34,086 nucleotides of DNA from JBBDRW01 sp040905265 (lineage in GTDB: Bacteria; Bacteroidota; Rhodothermia; Balneolales; Balneolaceae). The stretch lies in the NCBI GenBank assembly GCA_040905265.1, contig JBBDRW010000104.1, forward strand, positions 1-34,086, in the 5' to 3' direction. This document shows, in pieces, positions 26,517 to 34,086 of this stretch. Position numbers and translations under genes: made by a program. A model generated the notes under the pieces. It was not told the DNA's origin. It saw nothing but the letters and a program-made list of their open reading frames with translations, and ran no database searches. Numbering within the stretch: position 1 is the first letter of the stretch; each line of letters begins with the position of its first letter.

Positions 26517-27290
26517 TTACCCGATCAGATTCTCTTTTTCAGCAAGCAGGCGAGCCACTCTGACAGCCAGCTCGCCAGGCTCTCCTTCCAGCTTTTCACC
26601 CGCTTTCCGCGCCGGTTTCTCCTCATAGGAGAGAATCCTGGTTCTGCCGGCAAGCTTGTCGGTGTCCGGAAACAGCTCAGTGAGCGGGATCTGATCTACC
26701 GGCTTCTTCTTTGACTGCATGATCCCCTTCAGGTTGGGGATACGCGGCTCATTCATATCGTTTGAACAGGTGACCAGCCCCGGAGCCGGAAGTTCCAGCA
26801 CCTCTCTGCCGCTGTCTCCCTGACGGGTTACGGTCAGGTTGTCTCCGTCCGATTCGATTGCGACGGCATTGCTTGCCCAGGGGATCCCGAGGTGAGCGGC
26901 AAGCATCCCGCCGGTAAGCCCGGCGTCTGTATCCTGGGATTGTTTGCCGGTAAAGATGTATTCGATGTTTAACTCTCTGAACCAGGCGGCCAGAATTGCT
27001 GCATACGAGGAGGAGTCAAAGTCGGCGTCCAGGTCGGTTACAATGTGGGTTCCTTTTGAAGCCCCCATGGCAAGTGCTTTCCGGATCACGTCCGACGCCT
27101 TTTCACTGCCGATCAGTACGACCTCTACCTCTCCTCCGTGGGCCTCCGCCAGTACAAGTGCCTCTTCCAGCGCGGAAGCGTCGTAGGCATTGAGTACCAT
27201 TCGGTCCATATCCCTGGCCAGCTCTCCTTCGGCAATCCGTATGGGAGCATTCAGATCCGGTACCTGTTTGATGCAAACGTGGATGTTCAT
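26517..27290 (-). CDS. fixA: Electron transfer flavoprotein beta subunit FixA
   Basis: This 257-aa ETF beta subunit begins MNIHVCIKQVPD at ATG 27290. The frame runs further to 27365, but that part crosses an intergenic repeat and a hairpin. NEPRIPNLKGIMQSKKKP near residue 190 is the nucleotide-binding/recognition loop region of ETF beta. The loop at residues 115-128 reads GKQSQDTDAGLTGG and not the DGDTAQVGP I recall from electron-bifurcating EtfB, so bifurcation is not evident. It is the first gene of the fixABCX-acyl-CoA dehydrogenase operon. Confidence 0.94.
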   Translation of the reverse strand: MNIHVCIKQVPDLNAPIRIAEGELARDMDRMVLNAYDASALEEALVLAEAHGGEVEVVLIGSEKASDVIRKALAMGASKGTHIVTDLDADFDSSSYAAILAAWFRELNIEYIFTGKQSQDTDAGLTGGMLAAHLGIPWASNAVAIESDGDNLTVTRQGDSGREVLELPAPGLVTCSNDMNEPRIPNLKGIMQSKKKPVDQIPLTELFPDTDKLAGRTRILSYEEKPARKAGEKLEGEPGELAVRVARLLAEKENLIG

Positions 27291-27293
27291 TGC

Positions 27294-27308
27294 ATTCTGT
27301 ATTCTTAC
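27294..27308 (-). repeat. Copy of the GTAAGAATACAGAAT intergenic repeat, directly before fixA
   Basis: On the minus strand GTAAGAATACAGAAT ends four bases before the fixA ATG. The same 15-mer occurs at 14633-14647 (plus strand), and 13 of its bases recur at 14822-14834. Here it stands alone without its palindromic partner. Confidence 0.6.
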
Positions 27309-27343
27309 TAAATGGAGGCTTTGATAAACGAAGATATTGAGCA

Positions 27344-27361
27344 ATCCGCCAGCCGGCGGAT
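27344..27361. other. Perfect 7-bp stem-loop between recG and fixA
   Basis: ATCCGCC (27344-27350), loop AGCC, GGCGGAT (27355-27361). It lies 86 nt beyond the recG stop and 54 nt before the fixA ATG. No T-run follows on either strand, so it may be a factor-dependent or weak terminator, an attenuator or a dispersed palindrome. Confidence 0.45.
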
Positions 27362-27446
27362 GCAAAGCCTTCCAAATAATATAAACAACAAGGAGAGACT
27401 TTCAGAAGATATTTCAGGGCCTGAGACTGTCGAAAACCTCACTTTT

Positions 27447-29516
27447 CTATCCCAGGCCGTAGTATTCGGACCTCTCTTTAAAATAGGGTTCAAACACGGT
27501 TCGCAATTGTTTGTGGCCAGGCAGTTTCAGGTCGGGGTCCTTGTCATTGATCTGCCACGCCTTCTCCTTTGCCTGTGCAAGAATCCACTGATCTTCCACA
27601 ATGTCTGCGTAGCGAAAGTCAGGCAGCCCGCTCTGTTTGGTTCCCAGAAAATCCCCCGGCCCTCTCAGTTTCAGGTCTGCTTCGGCGATTTCAAAACCGT
27701 CCTGCGTCTCTACCATCTTTCTGAGCCGGAACCGGGCCGCTTTGCCGGGCTTTTCACCCGGCATCAAAATGCAGTAGCTCTCCCTGCTTCCCCGTCCGAT
27801 GCGTCCCCGGAGCTGATGGAGCTGGGAAAGCCCGAACCTCTCTGCCTGTTCGATGATCATTACATTCGCATTCGGGACGTCTACTCCTACCTCGACCACG
27901 GTTGTCGAGACCAGGATCTGGATCTCACCCGCATGAAACCGCTGCATAATCTCCTCCTTCTCTTCCCGCTTCAGCCGGCCGTGAATCAGGCTGATTTCCA
28001 GGCCGGGGAAACGTTTTTTCAGCTTTTCAAACCCCATCGTGGCATCTTTCAGGTCCATCACTTCCGACTCTTCGATCAGCGGATAGATCACATACGCCTG
28101 CCCTCCCTCCGAACAGTTCTGTTCCAAAAACCGGTAGATCTCTTCCCGCTTCCGGTCTGTACGGAGGGCGGTTTTTACCGGCCTTCGGCCAGCCGGGAGC
28201 CCGGCCATCACCGAAATATCGAGGTCACTGTAGAGTGTCATAGCCAGCGAGCGGGGGATCGGGGTTGCCGACATCACCAGCAGATGCGGATTTCCGTCAC
28301 GTTCAAACAGGGAAGCTCTCTGTTTTACGCCGAACCGGTGCTGTTCATCGATGACGGCCAGGCCGAGGTTGTGAAAGCGAACCGACTCCTGGATAATGGC
28401 ATGTGTGCCGACTACGATCTGGCACTGTCCGCCTTCAATCGAGGTGAGCAAGTCCTGCCTGAGTTTCCGGTTCTGCCCACCCGTCAGGAGTCGAATTTCG
28501 ATATCCATATCCCCCAGGAAGCTGGCGAGGGTGTGATAGTGCTGTTCGGCAAGAATCTCTGTCGGCGCCATGAATGCAGTCTGATACCCGTTGTCGATCG
28601 CCATTAACAGAGCGCCGATTGCGACAACGGTTTTCCCTGACCCGACGTCGCCCTGGATGAGCCGGTGCATCCGGGGGCCGGTAAACAGGTCCTGACGTAT
28701 CTCACGAAGGGTTTGTTTCTGGCCGTCGGTAAGAGTGAACGGGAGTATTTCGTTGAAAAACCGGTGGGTATAACTGCCCGGTTCCTTCATTTCCGGGCCT
28801 TGTTTCTTCTCTACAAATCGATGCCGTATTCTGGCCATGCTCAGTTCAAAGAGGAACAGCTCCTCAAACTTGAAGCGGTCCAGGGCTGTCCCGGTCTCCT
28901 TGAGGTTTTGCGGATTGTGAATCATCTCGAATGCATCCCGCCTCTTTGGGAGGCCCAGGCTGCTGCAGATCGATTCCGGCAGAAATTCTGACGGATTACT
29001 CTCCGTCAGAATAATCCGGATCCATGAGTGGATCAGTTTATGTGTGATCTTTGCCCTGGCGAACTCCTTGTTTGCCGGATATACCGGAACGATCCGGCTC
29101 AGTTCCTCCGTGTCTCCCTCGTTCTTCAGTGTCTCTACGTCAGGATGTGCCATGGAGAATCTGTTTCCGTACCGTTTTACAGTACCAAAAAAAGCGACAC
29201 GGTCTCCCGGATTCAACATCCCCTGCAGCCAGGAGATACCCCGGAACCAGACGCCGGTGAGGATCGAGTGGTTGTGTTCGATCGATACGATCAGTCTTCG
29301 CTTGCGGCCGAACCCGGCAACCTCCATTTTTTTAACGGTTCCTGTTACCGTGACCGACTCTCCGGTTCCGCTGAGTTCACTGATGGCCTGAACCCGTGTT
29401 CGGTCTATGTAACGATGCGGAAAGAGCATCAGCAGATCTTCCGGTGTGGAGATGCCTGATTTCTGCAGTGCATCGGCACGTTTTGAGCTGAGATTTGGGA
29501 GATCGGTTAGTTTCAA
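27447..29516 (-). CDS. recG: ATP-dependent DNA helicase RecG
   Basis: RecG remodels stalled forks and branched DNA. The product shows an N-terminal helix-hairpin-like region (LTDLPNLSSKRADALQKSGI), the OB-type wedge domain, Walker A GDVGSGKTVVAIG, the DEQHRFGVKQR box, MSATPIPRSLAMTLYSDLD and the C-terminal QAERFGLSQLHQLRGRIGRG. No ATG fits: TTG 29516 just before KLTDLPN gives 689 aa, the usual size. The only upstream ATG (29642) would add 42 residues of AT-rich intergenic sequence and overlap the rpsL promoter. I see no clear promoter for it. Confidence 0.93.
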   Translation of the reverse strand: MKLTDLPNLSSKRADALQKSGISTPEDLLMLFPHRYIDRTRVQAISELSGTGESVTVTGTVKKMEVAGFGRKRRLIVSIEHNHSILTGVWFRGISWLQGMLNPGDRVAFFGTVKRYGNRFSMAHPDVETLKNEGDTEELSRIVPVYPANKEFARAKITHKLIHSWIRIILTESNPSEFLPESICSSLGLPKRRDAFEMIHNPQNLKETGTALDRFKFEELFLFELSMARIRHRFVEKKQGPEMKEPGSYTHRFFNEILPFTLTDGQKQTLREIRQDLFTGPRMHRLIQGDVGSGKTVVAIGALLMAIDNGYQTAFMAPTEILAEQHYHTLASFLGDMDIEIRLLTGGQNRKLRQDLLTSIEGGQCQIVVGTHAIIQESVRFHNLGLAVIDEQHRFGVKQRASLFERDGNPHLLVMSATPIPRSLAMTLYSDLDISVMAGLPAGRRPVKTALRTDRKREEIYRFLEQNCSEGGQAYVIYPLIEESEVMDLKDATMGFEKLKKRFPGLEISLIHGRLKREEKEEIMQRFHAGEIQILVSTTVVEVGVDVPNANVMIIEQAERFGLSQLHQLRGRIGRGSRESYCILMPGEKPGKAARFRLRKMVETQDGFEIAEADLKLRGPGDFLGTKQSGLPDFRYADIVEDQWILAQAKEKAWQINDKDPDLKLPGHKQLRTVFEPYFKERSEYYGLG

Positions 29517-29636
29517 ATTGATATAGTGATATATTACAATTAGTAAATAATAAAGAGAAGGAACCCCTCTCAATTCTCCTGAAAACGGGTGCGGTTGATT
29601 CTTCTCAAAAATTAAGAAATAAATTATGGTAATTAG

Positions 29637-29668
29637 TTGCAATCATTATCGAAAAATGGGTACCTTTG
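29637..29668 (+). promoter_or_regulatory. Bacteroidota-type promoter of the str operon
   Basis: TTG (29637-29639), 21 nt, then TACCTTTG (29661-29668) matches the TTG / TAnnTTTG consensus, with a perfect -7 box. It lies 37 nt before the rpsL start in an AT-rich divergent region. Confidence 0.72.
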
Positions 29669-29705
29669 CAAGCTCTTGATTTCACGAACTCAAAATGGTA
29701 AATCC

Positions 29706-30077
29706 GTGCCAACAATACAGCAATTAATACGAAAAGGAAGAAAAAGCAAAACGAGTAAGACTACTGCTCCTGCCTTGCAGAACTGTCCGCAGAAGCGTGG
29801 CGTTTGTGTTCGGGTCTACACAACGACTCCGAAAAAGCCGAACTCGGCACTACGGAAAGTGGCCCGTGTGAGACTGACAAATGGAATTGAAGTGACTGCT
29901 TATATACCTGGTGAAGGCCATAACCTGCAGGAGCACAGTATTGTTTTGATTCGGGGTGGCCGGGTGAAAGATCTTCCGGGTGTTCGTTACCATATTGTAC
30001 GGGGTACGCTGGACACGGCCGGCGTGGATGACCGAAAACAGGGACGAAGCCACTACGGTACGAAGCGGCCCAGATAG
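29706..30077 (+). CDS. rpsL: 30S ribosomal protein S12
   Basis: This 123-aa S12 begins at GTG 29706 (PTIQQLIRKGRKSK...), the canonical N-terminus; the longer frame from 29637 would run through the promoter. KKPNSALRK with K43 and RGGRVKDLPG with K88 and D89 (the methylthiolation site) are intact, so the residues usually changed in streptomycin resistance are wild type. No Shine-Dalgarno is present. It is the first gene of rpsL-rpsG-fusA-tuf. Confidence 0.97.
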   Translation: MPTIQQLIRKGRKSKTSKTTAPALQNCPQKRGVCVRVYTTTPKKPNSALRKVARVRLTNGIEVTAYIPGEGHNLQEHSIVLIRGGRVKDLPGVRYHIVRGTLDTAGVDDRKQGRSHYGTKRPR

Positions 30078-30187
30078 GGAATAGATGATAGGTGCCAGGC
30101 AGGTGAGGATTGAAAACGGATTATAAATCAAACCTTCTTTTGCCTTTTCACTTACAATAAACCAGGAAATTTTAGACATCAACTGAT

Positions 30188-30655
30188 ATGAGAAGGAGAA
30201 AAGCTGAAAAAAGAGATGTTCAACCGGATCCCGTTTTTGAAGATAAAATGGTTACCCGGTTTGTGAACAACCTGATGCGTGACGGTAAAAAGAATGTTGC
30301 CAGAAACATCCTCTATCAGGCATTTGAAATCATTGAAGAGAAGACTGGCGAAAGTCCGATTGATGTATTCAAAAATGCAATGAACAACGTAACACCGGTT
30401 GTGGAAGTGAGGTCAAGGCGTGTTGGCGGTGCGACCTATCAGGTGCCGGTTGAAGTGAGATCGGAACGCGGAACGGCCTTGAGTATCCGCTGGATCATCA
30501 AGGCATCCCGGTCCAGAAATGACAAGTCGATGGCTTTGCGGCTCTCCCGTGAACTGATGGACGCTGCCAATAATGAAGGAGGTGCCGTTCGGAAAAAAGA
30601 TGAGACTCACCGAATGGCTGAAGCGAACAAGGCATTTGCTCATTTCAGGTTCTAA
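30188..30655 (+). CDS. rpsG: 30S ribosomal protein S7
   Basis: This 155-aa S7 is full length, starting MRRRKAEKRDV with the S7 core VTRFVNNLMRDGKKNVARNI and EVRSRRVGGATYQVPVEVR. S7 nucleates assembly of the 30S head and contacts mRNA and tRNA at the exit site. The 110-nt spacer after rpsL is longer than usual and is AT-rich. fusA follows after 38 nt. Confidence 0.98.
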   Translation: MRRRKAEKRDVQPDPVFEDKMVTRFVNNLMRDGKKNVARNILYQAFEIIEEKTGESPIDVFKNAMNNVTPVVEVRSRRVGGATYQVPVEVRSERGTALSIRWIIKASRSRNDKSMALRLSRELMDAANNEGGAVRKKDETHRMAEANKAFAHFRF

Positions 30656-30693
30656 ACATTTTATTAACAACGATTTATTAAAGATACAATCCA

Positions 30694-32838
30694 ATGTCTG
30701 AAGTAACGACGAAAACTGATCCCAACATCATTGACCGTATGAAGCGTACCCGTAACATCGGGATTATGGCTCATATCGATGCGGGAAAGACGACGGTAAC
30801 TGAACGGATTCTTTTTTATACGGGCCGAAGCCACCGGATGGGTGAGGTGCATGACGGTGCTGCGACGATGGACTGGATGGAGCAGGAGCAGGAGCGGGGA
30901 ATTACCATTACCTCTGCCGCCACTCATTGTATGTGGAAAGACCACCGCATTAATATCATCGATACGCCGGGCCACGTTGACTTTACCGTAGAGGTAGAGC
31001 GTTCATTGAGAGTGCTGGATGGCGCGATCGGTGTTTTCTGTTCGGTAGGAGCCGTTCAACCCCAGTCTGAGACGGTCTGGCGCCAGGCCAACAAGTATAA
31101 GGTCCCCCGAATGGCATTTGTCAACAAGATGGACCGGACCGGTGCTGATTTCTATAATGTGATCAATCAGATGCGGGACAAGCTGAATGCCAACCCGATT
31201 CCGATTCAGATTCCAATCGGTGCAGAAGAGAATTTTCAGGGAGTGGTTGACCTGATCGGGATGAAAGGAATTATTTGGGATGATGAGTCACTCGGTGCGA
31301 AGTATGAGGAGGTGGATATCCCTGAGGAGCTACAAGAGAAGGCGGATGAGTATCGGAAATTGATGCTTGAGGCGATTGCCGACCATGACGACGAGTTGAT
31401 GGAGAAATACCTGATGGAGGAGGAGATCAGTGAGGATGAGATCCACTCCGCGATTCGGATGGCCACTCTTGCGCGGGATATTACTCCGGTACTCTGTGGT
31501 ACTGCGCTGAAGAACAAAGGGGTTCAGATTCTCCTCGACAAGGTGCTCGAGTATATGCCGAGCCCGCTGGATGTTGAGCCTGTGAACGGGCTGGACCCGA
31601 ACGACCCCGAAAAGAAAATGAAGCGTGCACCGGATGTGAATGCACCATTCTCAGCACTTGCTTTCAAGATTATGTCAGACCCCTATGTGGGAAAACTGAC
31701 TTTCTTCCGGGTCTATTCCGGAACACTGGAGAAGGGATCCTATATCCTGAACTCCACGACAGGCAACAAAGAGAGAGTCGGCCGTATTCTGGAGATGCAC
31801 GCCAACGACAAGAAGGATATCGACATCGTGCGGGCCGGTGATATTGCGGCCGCTGTTGGTGTCAAGGAGGTTCGGACGGGTGACACGTTCTGTGATGTGG
31901 ATGACCCGATTCTCCTGGAACAGATCAGCTTTCCCGAGCCGGTGATCAAACTGGCCGTGGAGCCGAAGTCGAAGGCGGATGCTGAAAAGCTGACGACCGG
32001 CCTGATTAAGCTGGCTGAAGAGGATCCTACATTCAAAGTTCAGACGGATGATGAGACCGGCCAGACAACGATTGCCGGGATGGGGGAACTCCACCTGGAG
32101 ATTATTGTTGACCGTCTGAGGCGGGAATTCAAAGTTGAAGCGAATGTCGGTGCTCCGCAGGTATCCTACCGTGAAACGATCTCCAAACCGGTTGTGCACC
32201 GCGAGATCTACAAGAAGCAGACGGGTGGTCGTGGTAAATTTGCTGACATGGAGTTTGAAATTGGCCCGATTGAGCATTTCGAACAGTTTGCGGATGATGA
32301 CAAGAAGGTCACGATGAGCGAAGGATTCAAATTTGTGAATGAGATCGTCGGCGGTGATATCCCGAAAGAGTATATCCCTTCCATCGAGAAAGGGTTCCGT
32401 GAGGCGATGCATGCCGGTATTCAGGCCAACTACGCAGTTCAGAATGTAGGAGTCCGGCTCTATGATGGCTCTTATCACGATGTTGATTCGGATGCATTCA
32501 GTTTTGAGCTCTGTGCCCGGCTGGCTTTCAGGAACTCAGCCAGGAAAGCGAGTCCGAAATTGCTTGAACCGATTATGAAGGTTGAGATTACCACACCCGA
32601 GGAATTTATGGGTGATGTGATCGGGGATATTAATGGCCGTCGCGGCATTATCGGTAAGATGGATAACAGCGCGGAGGGTTCTCTGGTGCGGGCGAACGTG
32701 CCGCTTTCTGAAATGTTTGGCTACTCCACTGACCTTCGGTCGTTGACTCAGGGCCGTGCCTCTTACTCCATGGAGTTTGAAGAGTATTCTGAAGTGCCGG
32801 AAAGCAAGGCAAAAGAGATTATTGAAGAACAACAGTAA
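30694..32838 (+). CDS. fusA: Elongation factor G
   Basis: This 714-aa translational GTPase catalyses translocation. The G1 motif AHIDAGKT is at residues 26-33, followed by DTPGHVDF and NKMDRTGADF; domains II-V are complete (ETISKPVVHREIYKKQTGG, GRRGIIGKMD in domain V). No Shine-Dalgarno is seen before the ATG. Codon use is mixed, similar to rpsL and rpsG and unlike tuf behind it. Confidence 0.98.
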   Translation: MSEVTTKTDPNIIDRMKRTRNIGIMAHIDAGKTTVTERILFYTGRSHRMGEVHDGAATMDWMEQEQERGITITSAATHCMWKDHRINIIDTPGHVDFTVEVERSLRVLDGAIGVFCSVGAVQPQSETVWRQANKYKVPRMAFVNKMDRTGADFYNVINQMRDKLNANPIPIQIPIGAEENFQGVVDLIGMKGIIWDDESLGAKYEEVDIPEELQEKADEYRKLMLEAIADHDDELMEKYLMEEEISEDEIHSAIRMATLARDITPVLCGTALKNKGVQILLDKVLEYMPSPLDVEPVNGLDPNDPEKKMKRAPDVNAPFSALAFKIMSDPYVGKLTFFRVYSGTLEKGSYILNSTTGNKERVGRILEMHANDKKDIDIVRAGDIAAAVGVKEVRTGDTFCDVDDPILLEQISFPEPVIKLAVEPKSKADAEKLTTGLIKLAEEDPTFKVQTDDETGQTTIAGMGELHLEIIVDRLRREFKVEANVGAPQVSYRETISKPVVHREIYKKQTGGRGKFADMEFEIGPIEHFEQFADDDKKVTMSEGFKFVNEIVGGDIPKEYIPSIEKGFREAMHAGIQANYAVQNVGVRLYDGSYHDVDSDAFSFELCARLAFRNSARKASPKLLEPIMKVEITTPEEFMGDVIGDINGRRGIIGKMDNSAEGSLVRANVPLSEMFGYSTDLRSLTQGRASYSMEFEEYSEVPESKAKEIIEEQQ

Positions 32839-32844
32839 CACCAT

Positions 32845-32863
32845 TGATTCAGTGAGAGAATCA
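32845..32863 (+). other. Short stem-loop between fusA and tuf
   Basis: TGATTC (32845-32850), a 7-nt loop, GAATCA (32858-32863). It is a weak 6-bp AT-rich stem beginning 6 nt after the fusA stop. No T-tract follows, so it may only be a processing site or chance. Confidence 0.25.
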
Positions 32864-32897
32864 CAAAGAACGTAAACACGAATAAACAGGAAGACCC

Positions 32898-34085
32898 ATG
32901 GCAAAAGAACAGTTTCAGCGAACGAAGCCTCACGTGAATGTGGGGACGATCGGACATGTTGATCACGGAAAGACGACGCTGACGGCGGCGATCACGACGG
33001 TAATGGCGAAGCATTACGGTGGGGTAGCGAAGCAGTTTGCGGATATAGACAATGCCCCTGAAGAGCGAGAGCGCGGGATCACGATTGCGACGGCGCACGT
33101 GGAGTATGAGACGGACGCTCGCCACTATGCGCATGTGGACTGTCCGGGCCATGCCGACTATGTGAAGAACATGGTGACGGGAGCGGCACAGATGGATGGA
33201 GCGATCCTGGTGGTAGCGGCGACAGACGGGCCGATGCCACAGACGCGCGAGCACATCTTGCTGGCGCGCCAGGTGGGTGTACCACAGATTGTGGTGTTTA
33301 TGAACAAGGTGGACCTGGTGGATGATGAGGAGCTTCTGGAGCTGGTGGAGCTGGAGGTACGTGAGCTGCTCTCCTCCTATGAGTTTGACGGGGACGAGAT
33401 TCCAGTGATCCAGGGCAGTGCGTTGAATGCGCTGAACGGAGATGCGGATGCCGAGCAGCAGATTCTTGAGTTGATGAAGGCGGTGGATGAGACGATTCCG
33501 ACGCCGGAGCGGGATGTAGACAAGCCGTTTTTGATGCCGGTTGAGGATGTGTTTTCGATTACGGGCCGGGGTACGGTAGCGACGGGCCGGATCGAGCGCG
33601 GGGTTGTGAAGATCAACGACGAGATAGAGATCGTCGGGATTGTGGAGCAGCCGATGAAGAGTGTGGTAACGGGTATTGAGATGTTTCGCCGGCTGCTGGA
33701 TCAGGGCCAGGCGGGTGACAATGCGGGGATACTGCTGCGTGGGATCAACAAGGAGCAGCTGGAGCGCGGGATGGTGTTGTGCAAGCCGGGCTCGATCAAC
33801 CCACACAAGAAGTTTGAGTGTGAGGTGTATGTATTGAGCAAGGATGAGGGCGGGCGTCATACGCCGTTTTTCAAGGGATACCGTCCGCAGTTCTATTTCC
33901 GTACGACGGATGTAACGGGAGCGTGTGAGCTTCCTGGCGGAGTGGAGATGGTGATGCCGGGCGACAATGTGAAGCTGAATGTAGAGCTGATCCAGCCGGT
34001 GGCGATGGAAGAAGGCCTGCGGTTTGCGATCCGTGAAGGCGGCCGTACTGTAGGCGCCGGTGTGGTATCCAAGATCCTTGACTAA
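32898..34085 (+). CDS. tuf: Elongation factor Tu
   Basis: This 395-aa GTPase delivers aminoacyl-tRNA to the ribosome. G1 GHVDHGKT is at residues 19-26, followed by DCPGHADYVKNM with the catalytic histidine, NKVDLV, and intact beta-barrel domains ending GAGVVSKILD; the stop codon is just inside the window. A Shine-Dalgarno-like GGAAG lies 4 nt before the ATG, unlike the other genes of the operon. Codon choice is strikingly biased to ACG, GCG, GTG and CTG compared with fusA, rpsG and rpsL. Gene conversion with a second tuf copy or replacement by transfer could explain that. Confidence 0.97.
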   Translation: MAKEQFQRTKPHVNVGTIGHVDHGKTTLTAAITTVMAKHYGGVAKQFADIDNAPEERERGITIATAHVEYETDARHYAHVDCPGHADYVKNMVTGAAQMDGAILVVAATDGPMPQTREHILLARQVGVPQIVVFMNKVDLVDDEELLELVELEVRELLSSYEFDGDEIPVIQGSALNALNGDADAEQQILELMKAVDETIPTPERDVDKPFLMPVEDVFSITGRGTVATGRIERGVVKINDEIEIVGIVEQPMKSVVTGIEMFRRLLDQGQAGDNAGILLRGINKEQLERGMVLCKPGSINPHKKFECEVYVLSKDEGGRHTPFFKGYRPQFYFRTTDVTGACELPGGVEMVMPGDNVKLNVELIQPVAMEEGLRFAIREGGRTVGAGVVSKILD

Positions 34086-34086
34086 C

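Noticed and set aside
21343..27290. A nitrogen-fixation locus, suggested by the fix gene names
   Set aside because: There are no nif genes or regulators nearby; the partners are acyl-CoA dehydrogenases, which fits fatty and amino acid oxidation.
27312..28607. 431-codon plus-strand frame opposite recG
   Set aside because: The RecG helicase motifs are continuous on the minus strand; this frame has no recognisable domain.
32763..33860. 365-codon minus-strand frame opposite tuf
   Set aside because: It is a by-product of the strong G-ending codon bias of tuf; the translation is an R/H/L-rich low-complexity product.
1..34086. CRISPR array, prophage, insertion sequence or defence system
   Set aside because: No regularly spaced repeats, integrase, transposase, phage structural gene or defence-type enzyme was seen on either strand.

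Overview
The window looks like a chromosomal segment of a Bacteroidota/Rhodothermota-type bacterium, possibly Balneolia. This is inferred from several signs. Two intergenic regions carry the Bacteroidota promoter pattern (TTG or TTTC, about 20 nt, then TAnnTTTG), before rpsL and before hisS. Most starts lack a Shine-Dalgarno sequence. There is a 6-bladed beta-propeller lipoprotein, a PVC-type cytochrome c lipoprotein, and the order rpsL-rpsG-fusA-tuf. Base composition is moderately GC-rich except for one visibly AT-richer transporter gene. No phage, insertion sequence, CRISPR array or rRNA is visible, and most of the window is ordinary chromosome.

Layout. (1) 1-6284, + strand: 3' part of an M19 dipeptidase, then three probably exported proteins: a two-cupin protein, a ThuA-like lipoprotein, and an 1130-aa lipoprotein joining a beta-propeller, HEAT repeats and a CxxCH haem domain. 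(2) 6322-14610, - strand: a beta-propeller lipoprotein whose signal peptide is cut off by a frameshift in an A10 tract, diaminopimelate decarboxylase, an exported M28 peptidase and a fused 5-oxoprolinase. Peptide and amino-acid turnover links much of regions 1 and 2. (3) 14611-14889: a repeat-rich intergenic patch bounded by 16-bp inverted repeats and holding a tRNA T-arm-like fragment. (4) 14890-19822, + strand: a CPA2 antiporter and an APC permease, each with a C-terminal PTS-EIIA-like domain. (5) 19881-27290, - strand: hisS with its own promoter, and a fixA-fixB-fixC-fixX-acyl-CoA dehydrogenase-glutaryl-CoA dehydrogenase operon that would pass electrons from acyl-CoA oxidation to quinone. 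(6) 27447-29516, - strand: recG. (7) 29637-34085, + strand: the str operon with its promoter.

The least explained parts are the ThuA/cytochrome/cupin group, the paired transporters with EIIA-like domains, the palindromic repeat patch at 14.63-14.84 kb with a related copy in front of fixA, the frameshifted lipoprotein, and a tuf gene with codon use unlike its operon partners.
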